Origin: Spirochaetota bacterium | Lineage (GTDB): Bacteria; Spirochaetota; UBA12135; COTS27; JAFLEE01 | Direction of reading: 5' to 3' | Assembly (NCBI GenBank): GCA_017302015.1 | Contig: JAFLEE010000143.1 | Location: forward strand, 1 to 7,774 | DNA: 7,774 nucleotides | Position numbers and translations under genes: made by a program | Shown here: in pieces, positions 1 to 6,511 of the stretch | Layout of the letters: each line of letters begins with the position of its first letter | Numbering within the stretch: the stretch's first letter is position 1 | Notes under the pieces: model-generated | What the model was told of the DNA's origin: nothing | What the model saw: only the letters and a program-made list of their open reading frames with translations | Databases searched by the model: none

Positions 1-656
1 AGGTCGGCGTGGTCTGCGGCTACGGCGACGTGGGGAAGGGCTCCGCCCGGTCCCTGCGCGGCCTCGGCGCCCGCGTCATCGTCACCGAGATCGACCCCAT
101 CTGCGCGCTCCAGGCCCTGATGGAAGGCTACGAAGTGCGCACCGTCGAGCAGACCCTCGGCGAGGGCGACATCTACGTCACCACCACCGGCAACGTCGAT
201 ATCATCACCCTCGAGCACATGGAGAACATGAAGGACCAGGCCATCGTCTGCAATATCGGCCACTTCGACAACGAGATCCAGATGCGCCGCCTCTACGAGC
301 GCAAAGACGTGAAGCGCGTGAACATCAAGCCCCAGGTCGACAAGTTCGTCTTCCCCTCCGGCCGCGCCATCTTCGTGCTCGCCGAGGGCCGCCTGGTGAA
401 CCTGGGCTGCGCCACGGGCCACCCCTCCTTCGTCATGTCCAATAGTTTCGCCAACCAGACCCTGGCCCAACTCGACCTGTGGAAGAACGACTACAAGGTC
501 GGCGTCTACCGCCTCTCCAAGCAGCTCGACGAGGAAGTGGCCCGCCTGCACCTGGCGAAATTGGGCGCGACCCTCACCGTGCTCTCCCCGGCCCAAGCCA
601 AGGAGATCGGCGTGCCCGTCGAGGGGCCCTACAAGCCCGAGCACTACCGCTACTGA
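1..656 (+). CDS. ahcY: S-adenosylhomocysteine hydrolase (adenosylhomocysteinase), C-terminal part
   Basis: This cytosolic NAD-dependent enzyme reversibly splits S-adenosylhomocysteine into adenosine and homocysteine, clearing the inhibitory product of SAM-dependent methylation. The gene runs in from the left edge: the reading frame is open from base 3 and ends in TGA at 654-656, leaving 217 codons, about half of the usual 430-470. The fragment opens inside the NAD-binding Rossmann domain with GYGDVGKG (fragment residues 6-13), followed by the acidic E29 at the end of the next strand, TTTGN (60-64), NIGHFDNEI (84-92, containing the family's conserved His) and [10 protein letters not shown] (133-142). 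It closes with KPEHYRY; in known structures the Lys and Tyr of this tail reach into the NAD site of the neighbouring subunit. All of these are intact, so the enzyme should be active. The N-terminal substrate domain, promoter and any SAH riboswitch lie outside the window. The next gene starts 2 bp after the stop, suggesting a shared transcript. Confidence 0.97.
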   Translation, partial: VGVVCGYGDVGKGSARSLRGLGARVIVTEIDPICALQALMEGYEVRTVEQTLGEGDIYVTTTGNVDIITLEHMENMKDQAIVCNIGHFDNEIQMRRLYERKDVKRVNIKPQVDKFVFPSGRAIFVLAEGRLVNLGCATGHPSFVMSNSFANQTLAQLDLWKNDYKVGVYRLSKQLDEEVARLHLAKLGATLTVLSPAQAKEIGVPVEGPYKPEHYRY

Positions 657-658
657 CC

Positions 659-1291
659 GTGGACGCGAAGGCCCTGGAGTTCTACGAGAAGCACCAGCCC
701 TTCGGGCTGTTCTGGGCCCGCTCGCGGCGGAACGAGTTCCGGGAGGTCTTCAACCAGCACGTGCATGTGCCTCCGGTGTCGGGGCGCCTCTCCGTGCTCG
801 ACGTGGGCTTCGGCCGTCTCGAGGAACTCTACAAACTCCTCGATTACCTCCCCGAGACCACCCTCGTCGGTCTCGAAGTCTACGGCAAGCGGATGAAGGG
901 CATGGCCCATGAACTGAAGGTCTACGGGCATATCCGCGTCGTGCGCGGCGACCTCGACACCCTCGACTTCGACGAGGCCTATTTCCACCTCGTGTGCGGC
1001 TTCAACGTCCTTCCCCTGGTGGCCGACCCCGCGCCGCCGCTGGCCGCATTGGCCCGCTCGGTGAAGCGCAAGGGGAACCTCCTGCTCTCCTTCGATCTGC
1101 TCGCCGGCCCCGATGGGAGCCCCGAAGCCGCCAGCGTGAAGCGCCTGGCCCCCTACCGCAAGCATGGAGTGGCCGTCAACCTCCGGCCCGAATCCTATTG
1201 GACGGAACAGGTCGCCGCCGTCGGTTTCCGCATCGAGAAAAGTTTCCGGACCAAAAGCCAAACGTTCTATCTCTGGGCTGTCCGGCCCTGA
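659..1291 (+). CDS. Divergent class I SAM-dependent methyltransferase-like protein (210 aa)
   Basis: I do not recognise a specific family; the fold looks like a class I (Rossmann) methyltransferase. Visible parts, from the GTG start: VLDVGFGRLEEL (46-57) in the place of motif I; LVGLEVYGKRM (69-79), with Glu73 in the position that usually binds the SAM ribose; GDLDTLDFDEAYFHLV (97-112), matching the motif II/III region; and SVKRKGNLLLSF (134-145), matching the strand 5 'kpGG.lll' segment. The match is degenerate: motif I keeps D-x-G-x-G but has Leu where the third Gly usually sits, the usual Asp of 'FDLV' is His110, and 'GG' is 'GN'. No signal peptide or membrane segment is seen. GTG at 659 is chosen because it lies 2 bp after the ahcY stop and in-frame earlier starts lie deep inside ahcY; no clear Shine-Dalgarno is present, so translation is probably coupled to ahcY. 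A SAM- or SAH-binding protein next to ahcY fits, but catalytic activity and substrate are unknown. Confidence 0.72.
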   Translation: MDAKALEFYEKHQPFGLFWARSRRNEFREVFNQHVHVPPVSGRLSVLDVGFGRLEELYKLLDYLPETTLVGLEVYGKRMKGMAHELKVYGHIRVVRGDLDTLDFDEAYFHLVCGFNVLPLVADPAPPLAALARSVKRKGNLLLSFDLLAGPDGSPEAASVKRLAPYRKHGVAVNLRPESYWTEQVAAVGFRIEKSFRTKSQTFYLWAVRP

Positions 1292-1294
1292 CGC

Positions 1295-1343
1295 GGCGCG
1301 TCCGCGCCCCTGACGAAATCCCCCGGCCGGGGCGGCGCGCGCC
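1295..1343. terminator. Possible weak bidirectional terminator between convergent genes
   Basis: The spacer between the methyltransferase-like gene and rpoN, which converge here, is made of GC-rich self-complementary blocks: GGCGCG (1295-1300) with CGCGCC (1303-1308), the palindrome CCCCGGCCGGGG (1321-1332) and GGCGCGCGCC (1334-1343, overlapping the rpoN stop). Any of these could fold on either strand. There is no real T tract: only GATTT follows the central palindrome on the minus strand. This is a weak call based on position and structure. Confidence 0.3.
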
Positions 1344-2731
1344 TACCGGTGGAAGCTGCTGAGGATCTGGAGTTTCGTCCGGTACTTCGCCACGGTGCGC
1401 CGCGCCACCTTGAAGCCCTTCTTGGCCAGCACCTCGGCGATCTTCTGGTCGGAGAGCCGGACATCCGGGCCGAAGGAATCGAGGATCGCCTTGATCTCCT
1501 CGCGGATATGGTTGGAGGAGACGCTCCCCTCGGCGCCGGCGACGGCGCTGGAGAAGAAGGCCTTGAGGCTGAAGACGCCCCATTCGGTCTCGATGTATTT
1601 CGTGTTGGTGATGCGGCTTAAGGTGCCCTGGTTGATGCCGGTGGCCTCGGCCAATTTGGTCAGCGTGTAGGGCGCGAGGTGGCTGGGTCCCTTCTCGAAG
1701 AAGGGCCGCTGCACGTCGAGGAGTTTGACGGCGACCTTCACCAGGTTCTGGCTGCGGAAGCGGATGGACGAGAGGAGGAGTTGGGCCTTCTCCTCGCGGT
1801 CCTTCATCCATTGGCGGAGTTCCGGGTTGTCCTTCACCTTGGAGAGGGACCGGTATTCGTCGCTATAGGCGAGTTTGGGGAGGATCTCGTCGTTGACGGT
1901 GACGTGGAAATCCGCCCCGTCGCGGCGCACGACCACGTCGGGGATGATGACGGCGTTCTCCACGTTGCGGTAGCGGCGGGCCGGGCGCGGCTCGAGCATG
2001 CCGATGTGGTGGATGGCGCGCTCGATCTCGGCCAGCGGCCGCTGGAGCAGCTTGGCCAGGTCGGCGGCCTTGCGCTGCTGGAGTTCGGAGAAGTGGTTCT
2101 CCACGAGTTCGAACTCGAGGTCGGTGTCGTACTCCTCCAGGGTCTCGAGCTGGTAGAGCAGGCACGAGCGCACGTCGGCGCTGGCGATGCCGGGCGGATC
2201 GAAGGAGCGGATGGTGCCGAGCACGTCGTCGAAGACCTCGGGGTCGCACTTCAGGTCGGCCAGGGCCACCGACCGCTTGTCGGGGGCGAAGAAGCCGTCG
2301 TCGTCGAGGCTCCCGATGATGTACTCGCCGACCTGGAAGGCTTCGGTGTGCTCGTGGTAGGCGATCCCCAATTGCTCCATCAGGACCTCTTCGAGGTTCT
2401 GCTCCCGGCTGGCGGTGCGCTCGATGATCGAGGTGCGGTCGGGGGCGTCGGGGTTGGCGGGCTGCTGGGGTTCGGGGGTGTCGGGGATGGGTTCGTCGCC
2501 GTACTCCTCCCGGTGCTCGCTCTCGTCGCGGGCGGTTTCCGCGTCGGGATCGAGGGTCGTGGCGGCCTCGTCGGGGAGTTCGGTGAGGAAGGGGTTCTCG
2601 CTGAGTTCGTGCTGGATATGCTCGAGGAGTTCGGGGGTGGAATACTGGACGATCCGCAGCGTCTGGATCATCTGCGGGGTGATGGCGAGGGATTGGGCCG
2701 TCCGCAGGCCGAGGTGGAGTCCTTGGGCCAT
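1343..2731 (-). CDS. rpoN: RNA polymerase sigma-54 factor RpoN
   Basis: Sigma-54 directs core RNA polymerase to -24/-12 promoters and needs an AAA+ activator to open them. All parts are visible in the 462 residues. Region I (1-49) is the Gln/Leu-rich activator-interacting segment beginning GLRTAQSLAITPQMIQTLRI. Region II (about 50-100) is a highly acidic, Pro-rich linker. The core-binding domain includes LDDDGFF (142-148) and DPPGIASADVRSCLLYQL (178-195). A helix-turn-helix occupies about 356-395, and the RpoN box ARRTVAKYR (443-451), which reads the -24 element, is perfect. The length is close to the usual 430-500. MAQG at 2731 is chosen because region I begins there and the upstream gene ends 5 bp earlier; no Shine-Dalgarno is evident, suggesting coupling to lptB. 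Small deviations: PRPA (248-251) where PRPG is common, and EWG (383-385) where the family usually has PRG after the helix-turn-helix. It is the last gene of the lptC operon. Confidence 0.97.
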   Translation of the reverse strand: MAQGLHLGLRTAQSLAITPQMIQTLRIVQYSTPELLEHIQHELSENPFLTELPDEAATTLDPDAETARDESEHREEYGDEPIPDTPEPQQPANPDAPDRTSIIERTASREQNLEEVLMEQLGIAYHEHTEAFQVGEYIIGSLDDDGFFAPDKRSVALADLKCDPEVFDDVLGTIRSFDPPGIASADVRSCLLYQLETLEEYDTDLEFELVENHFSELQQRKAADLAKLLQRPLAEIERAIHHIGMLEPRPARRYRNVENAVIIPDVVVRRDGADFHVTVNDEILPKLAYSDEYRSLSKVKDNPELRQWMKDREEKAQLLLSSIRFRSQNLVKVAVKLLDVQRPFFEKGPSHLAPYTLTKLAEATGINQGTLSRITNTKYIETEWGVFSLKAFFSSAVAGAEGSVSSNHIREEIKAILDSFGPDVRLSDQKIAEVLAKKGFKVARRTVAKYRTKLQILSSFHR

Positions 2732-2736
2732 CGGGA

Positions 2737-3459
2737 TTACAGGGTGAAGTCTTCGCCGAGGTAGATTTCGCGGGCTTTGGGGTTGTCGATGAGTTCCTGG
2801 GCGGTGCCCTTCATGAGGATGCGGCCCTGGTTCATGATGTAGGCGCGGCTGACGATTTTGAGCGTCTCGCGCACGTTGTGGTCGGTGATGAGGATGCCGA
2901 TGCCGAGTTTCTGGATCTCGCGGATGACCTGCTGGATATCGCGAACCGCGATGGGATCGACCCCGGCGAAGGGCTCGTCGAGCAGCAGGATCTTGGGGTC
3001 GGCGCACAGGGCCCGGGCGATCTCGGTGCGCCGGCGCTCGCCCCCCGAGAGGGTGTAGCCGTACTGGTCGCGCACGTGCCAGATGTTGAATTGCTTGAGG
3101 AGCGCCTCGCAGCGCTCGGGGATCTTCTCGCGGGGGAGGTCCATCGTCTCGAGGATGGCCTCGAGGTTCTTGCGCACGGTGAGTTTGCGGAAGACGCTGG
3201 CCTCCTGGGGGAGGTAGCCGATGCCGTTGCGGGCGCGCCGGTACATCGGCATGAAGGTCACATCGACCTCGTTGCAATACACCGAGCCCTTCTCCGGCTT
3301 GACGAGGCCGACGGTCATGTAGAAACTCGTGGTTTTCCCCGCGCCATTGGGGCCCAGGAGCCCCACCACTTCGCCCTCGTTGACATGGAAGGACACGTCG
3401 TCCACCACCAGGCGGCGGCGGTAGGTCTTGCTGATGTGGTTGATGGTGAGGGCGAACAT
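2737..3459 (-). CDS. lptB: Lipopolysaccharide export ABC transporter ATPase LptB
   Basis: LptB is the cytoplasmic ATPase that powers extraction of lipopolysaccharide from the inner membrane by LptF/LptG and its delivery through LptC and LptA towards LptD. The protein has 240 residues, the same size as characterised LptB proteins. Seen in order: Walker [10 protein letters not shown] (36-44), Q-loop Gln85, signature LSGGERRR (137-144, the LptB form), Walker B ILLLDEP (157-163) with catalytic Glu162, D-loop AGVDP (165-169) and switch His194 within [10 protein letters not shown], which is typical of LptB and separates it from branched-chain amino acid ATPases. The ATG lies 2 bp after the lptA stop, with only a weak purine stretch (AGAG, 8 nt upstream). 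rpoN follows after 5 bp, a linkage found in many Gram-negative bacteria. The permeases LptF and LptG are not in the window and must lie elsewhere. Confidence 0.97.
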   Translation of the reverse strand: MFALTINHISKTYRRRLVVDDVSFHVNEGEVVGLLGPNGAGKTTSFYMTVGLVKPEKGSVYCNEVDVTFMPMYRRARNGIGYLPQEASVFRKLTVRKNLEAILETMDLPREKIPERCEALLKQFNIWHVRDQYGYTLSGGERRRTEIARALCADPKILLLDEPFAGVDPIAVRDIQQVIREIQKLGIGILITDHNVRETLKIVSRAYIMNQGRILMKGTAQELIDNPKAREIYLGEDFTL

Positions 3460-3461
3460 GG

Positions 3462-4580
3462 TTAAAACTCTGCGAATTTTCCGCGGATCTGGCCTTCCAT
3501 GCGAAAGCCGCGCTGGCCGCTCTTCATGGAGATGCGCTCGGCGTGGAGGACGCTCCCGCCGATCCGCTCCACCCGGGGCGCCCCGTAGAGCACGGTCAGC
3601 CCCTCCTTCTTGTGGTGCACGGCCATGGAGGCCCACGCGGTCTCTTCGCCGTCCGTGATTTTGACATTGCCCTTGGCGTAGAGCAAATCGCTGTATTCGA
3701 AGCGCTCGAAGAGGTCGGCTTGCAGGTCGAGCCCGTCGCGGGTGGAGCGGAAGGCCGGGCGGTCCTTCACGTAGGTGTACCGGGAATCGGGGCGGTGGCG
3801 CAGGAAGCCCCCCGTGAGCCGGCTGCCGTCGCTCCCGTCGAGGAGCACCACGTTCGTCCAGGCCAGGAATTGGCGGTTCGTGCGGTCGTAATCGTAGCGC
3901 ACGCGCAGGGCCCAGAGGTTATTGGTGAGGCTGCGGTTGGTCCCCTCCCACTGGAGGATGTGCACGTTGGATTCGGCGGTCAGGGTCTCCTGGCCGTGGA
4001 CGACCCGGGCCCGTTCGCACCAGGCGTGGGCGTTCTCGGTCTCGATGCGGCATCGGCGCTCGAGCACGAGGGTGCTCAGGTTCTGGAAGAACTCGCCGGT
4101 GTCGGACCAGGAGGACATCGCCCCGGCCCCGTTGCTCCCGGCGAGTTTGTGGATGACGACGTTGGTCAAGGCGACCGCGCGGTCCTGCTTGGTGTAGCCG
4201 CGGATGACCTCGGCCTCCACCGTGATGCGCTCGTCCTCCTTGGTCAGGGTCGGCCGCTCGGTGGCCGTCGCGATCTCGGCCGCGTTGTCGTAATGGATCC
4301 GGTTCCCGCTCAGGCGGGTTTTTTTGACGGGGTCGACCAGGACGACGTCGCCCTCGGCGACCATGTAATGCTCCCGCTGGTAGACGACGATGCGCCGCGC
4401 GGTGAGGGTGTTCTCGCCGCTGAGGACCCGGGCGGCCCCCGTCAAGGTGGCGGTGTCGCGGCGCTGGTCGAGCACGAGTTGCCCCCCGGCGAAGCGGATG
4501 GGTTCCCCCCGGCCGCCCGCGAGGAGGAGGGCGAGGGCCCAGAGCGCGGGGCGATGGCGCCGGGACTCAGAACCGGACAT
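3462..4580 (-). CDS. lptA: LptA/OstA-type lipopolysaccharide transport protein, extended (372 aa)
   Basis: LptA forms the periplasmic bridge that passes lipopolysaccharide from LptC to the outer-membrane LptD. Residues 1-25 look like a signal peptide: a basic start (RRHR), a hydrophobic core ([12 protein letters not shown]), and cleavage probably near GRG-EP. Two beta-rich OstA-like segments are visible: about 30-145 ([34 protein letters not shown]) and about 285-365 ([42 protein letters not shown]). Between them, a region at about 145-285 has the same alternating pattern but is harder to match. Typical LptA is about 185 residues, so this one is roughly double length. The start overlaps the lptC stop by 14 bp and lacks a Shine-Dalgarno; instead a 12-nt palindrome (4583-4594) sits just before the ATG. 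lptB follows after 2 bp. Family and role are inferred from domain pattern and operon position; a fragment of an LptD-type N-terminus is a less likely alternative because no barrel follows. Confidence 0.85.
   Translation of the reverse strand: MSGSESRRHRPALWALALLLAGGRGEPIRFAGGQLVLDQRRDTATLTGAARVLSGENTLTARRIVVYQREHYMVAEGDVVLVDPVKKTRLSGNRIHYDNAAEIATATERPTLTKEDERITVEAEVIRGYTKQDRAVALTNVVIHKLAGSNGAGAMSSWSDTGEFFQNLSTLVLERRCRIETENAHAWCERARVVHGQETLTAESNVHILQWEGTNRSLTNNLWALRVRYDYDRTNRQFLAWTNVVLLDGSDGSRLTGGFLRHRPDSRYTYVKDRPAFRSTRDGLDLQADLFERFEYSDLLYAKGNVKITDGEETAWASMAVHHKKEGLTVLYGAPRVERIGGSVLHAERISMKSGQRGFRMEGQIRGKFAEF
4305..4325 (+). terminator. Intrinsic-terminator-shaped element antisense within lptA
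   Basis: On the plus strand, inside and antisense to lptA, a CCCGC / TCAG / GCGGG hairpin (4305-4318; 5-bp stem, 4-nt loop) is followed directly by seven T (4319-4325). This has the form of a rho-independent terminator, and a T7 run is uncommon in such a GC-rich sequence. It would stop plus-strand (antisense) transcripts, not the lptA mRNA. In the sense strand it reads A7 followed by the same hairpin and encodes VKKTRLSG, so it may be a coding coincidence. Confidence 0.4.
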
Positions 4581-5157
4581 TGGATCCCGGGATCACGCCG
4601 GTCGTCTCCCAGAAGGTGTAGGTATCGATGCGGCGGTCGGCCTTGAACCCCCACCCCGTGATGCGCATGCCGTCGGGCTTCGTGACGGTGACCAGTTGGG
4701 GCGAGGTAAACTGCTCATTGGCGTTATCCCAGACGAAGTACTGCCCCCTTACGGAGGTGCCGTTGGAGGCCATCATCACCACCCGGTTGGAGAGCAGCAT
4801 ATTGCGCGTGTTGTTGGAGAGCACCCCGAACTCGCATTCGACCCGATTGAGCACTTCGCGCCGGTCGCTGAAGGTCTGCATGGTGATGTTGCTGACGCGC
4901 ACGATCTTATCGAAGTCGAAGAAGCTCGCTTCGTCGGCCGCGAGTTGCCAACGGCGCACGTTGTAGGCGTGGAAATCGGTGCGGAAATTGCGGATGACGA
5001 GGTTGGGCAGGTTCGTGGGGGCGATATTGGTGGAGTCCCCGAGGATGGCGGGCTGCCAATGGCAGGAGGCCAGTAGGATCGGGAGGAAGCACCCGGCGAG
5101 GCGCGTCCATCGGAACCGGGGGCGCACGCCGGGGGGCGCGGCGGAAGGGGGATGCAA
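4567..5157 (-). CDS. lptC: LptC-like lipopolysaccharide export protein, predicted lipoprotein
   Basis: LptC couples the LptBFG transporter to LptA at the periplasmic face of the inner membrane. From the TTG at 5157 the protein has 196 residues. An Arg-rich start and a hydrophobic stretch (FLPILL) lead to a clean lipobox, LASC, with the lipidated Cys at 32. The rest is one beta-rich LptC-like domain: RRWQLAADEASFFDFDKIVRVSNITM, then LSNNTRNMLLSNRVVMMASNG, QYFVWDNANEQFTSPQLVTV and GMRITGWGFKAD, the pattern of strands and Gly-rich turn seen in the family. Classical LptC is held by a transmembrane helix rather than a lipid. An in-frame ATG exists at 5205, but it falls inside the promoter's -35 hexamer, so it should not be transcribed; the TTG has AGGAG 5 nt upstream and lies 13 bp from the predicted transcription start. 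The 3' end overlaps lptA by 14 bp. The family call rests on domain pattern, lipobox and operon order. Confidence 0.83.
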   Translation of the reverse strand: MHPPSAAPPGVRPRFRWTRLAGCFLPILLASCHWQPAILGDSTNIAPTNLPNLVIRNFRTDFHAYNVRRWQLAADEASFFDFDKIVRVSNITMQTFSDRREVLNRVECEFGVLSNNTRNMLLSNRVVMMASNGTSVRGQYFVWDNANEQFTSPQLVTVTKPDGMRITGWGFKADRRIDTYTFWETTGVIPGSNVRF

Positions 5158-5162
5158 TCGGT

Positions 5163-5167
5163 CTCCT
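5163..5167 (-). promoter_or_regulatory. Shine-Dalgarno site deciding the lptC start
   Basis: The minus strand reads AGGAG at 5167-5163, separated by 5 nt (ACCGA) from TTG at 5157-5155. It is the only strong Shine-Dalgarno in the lpt operon, and it supports the TTG over the in-frame ATG at 5205 and the in-frame GTG 30 nt further downstream (5127). Confidence 0.75.
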
Positions 5168-5169
5168 AG

Positions 5170-5205
5170 TACCCGGATTATACCCGCAGACGGGGAAGAT
5201 GTCAT
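5170..5205 (-). promoter_or_regulatory. Sigma70-type promoter of the lptC-lptA-lptB-rpoN operon
   Basis: The minus strand carries ATGACA at 5205-5200 (five of six matches to TTGACA), a 17-nt spacer and a perfect TATAAT at 5182-5177. Transcription would start near 5170, an A on this strand, giving a leader of about 13 nt before the TTG start of lptC. Confidence 0.8.
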
Positions 5206-5217
5206 TGCCTCCTGCGG
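5184..5217. repeat. Inverted repeat CCGCAG/CTGCGG in the divergent control region
   Basis: CCGCAG (5184-5189) and CTGCGG (5212-5217) form 6-bp inverted arms separated by 22 bp. Each arm lies in the -35/-10 spacer of one of the two divergent promoters, so a dimeric regulator bound to both could affect both. The arms are short and do not extend, so chance is quite possible. Confidence 0.3.
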
Positions 5218-5240
5218 CGCTTAATCATATAATTCGGCCA
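5205..5240 (+). promoter_or_regulatory. Sigma70-type promoter of metK
   Basis: The plus strand carries TTGCCT at 5205-5210 (four of six matches to TTGACA), a 17-nt spacer and a perfect TATAAT at 5228-5233. The start would be near A5240, giving a leader of only about 27 nt, too short for a SAM riboswitch. The -35 hexamer shares base 5205 with that of the opposite promoter. Confidence 0.78.
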
Positions 5241-5254
5241 TCATTTCGGCTCAC

Positions 5255-5261
5255 AAAGGGG
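5255..5261 (+). promoter_or_regulatory. Ribosome binding site of metK
   Basis: AAAGGGG at 5255-5261 lies 5 nt before the metK ATG at 5267. It is a G-rich variant of the Shine-Dalgarno sequence and agrees with the conserved [19 protein letters not shown] start of the protein. Confidence 0.6.
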
Positions 5262-5266
5262 TTTCC

Positions 5267-6427
<1,161 letters not shown>

Positions 6428-6447
6428 CCCGGCCGCGCACCCCGCCG

Positions 6448-6484
6448 CGAACGGACCGGGCCGACAGCCCGGTCCGTTCGTTTC
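6448..6484 (+). terminator. Rho-independent-type terminator of metK
   Basis: Starting 20 bp after the metK stop, CGAACGGACCGGGC (6448-6461) pairs perfectly with GCCCGGTCCGTTCG (6467-6480) around a 5-nt loop, a 14-bp stem. It is followed by TTTC only, so the T tract is short. The stem length and the position right after a gene make termination, at least partial, likely. Read in the other direction it has no T tract. Confidence 0.75.
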
Positions 6485-6501
6485 GGGGGGCGGGTCCCCC
6501 C
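6485..6501 (+). other. G6/C6 hairpin just upstream of serS
   Basis: GGGGGG (6485-6490), loop CGGGT and CCCCCC (6496-6501) form a second hairpin directly after the metK terminator, ending 10 nt before the serS ATG. CCCC at 6507-6510 offers a competing partner for the G run. It may extend the terminator or affect serS translation; the sequence does not say which. No promoter or conventional ribosome site for serS is visible in 6428-6511. Confidence 0.45.
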
Positions 6502-6511
6502 TGGTGCCCCT

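Noticed and set aside
479-658. Upstream start of the methyltransferase-like gene at 479, overlapping ahcY
   Set aside because: The extra residues are an Arg/Pro/Ala-rich out-of-frame reading of the conserved AhcY C-terminus; GTG 659 fits the gene junction.
3066-3081. TGGCACG on the minus strand as a sigma-54 -24 element
   Set aside because: At the required spacing the -12 element reads CGAC instead of TTGC, and it lies inside lptB.
2737-3277. Extension of the rpoN frame upstream to 3277, giving 644 residues
   Set aside because: The extra residues are an Arg/Pro-rich frameshift reading of lptB. The conserved RpoN region I begins at 2731.
1679-4646. Long plus-strand open frames opposite rpoN, lptB and lptA (about 361 and 367 codons)
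   Set aside because: They show the same antisense GC-frame effect, have no recognisable motifs or start signals, and lie over well-supported genes.
5234-5266. Possible SAM riboswitch before metK
   Set aside because: The predicted leader is only about 27 nt, too short for any known SAM-binding RNA, and no long hairpins are present.
6428-6511. Possible T-box leader before serS
   Set aside because: The spacer is 84 bp, largely taken by the metK terminator, with no T-box-like sequence or specifier stem.
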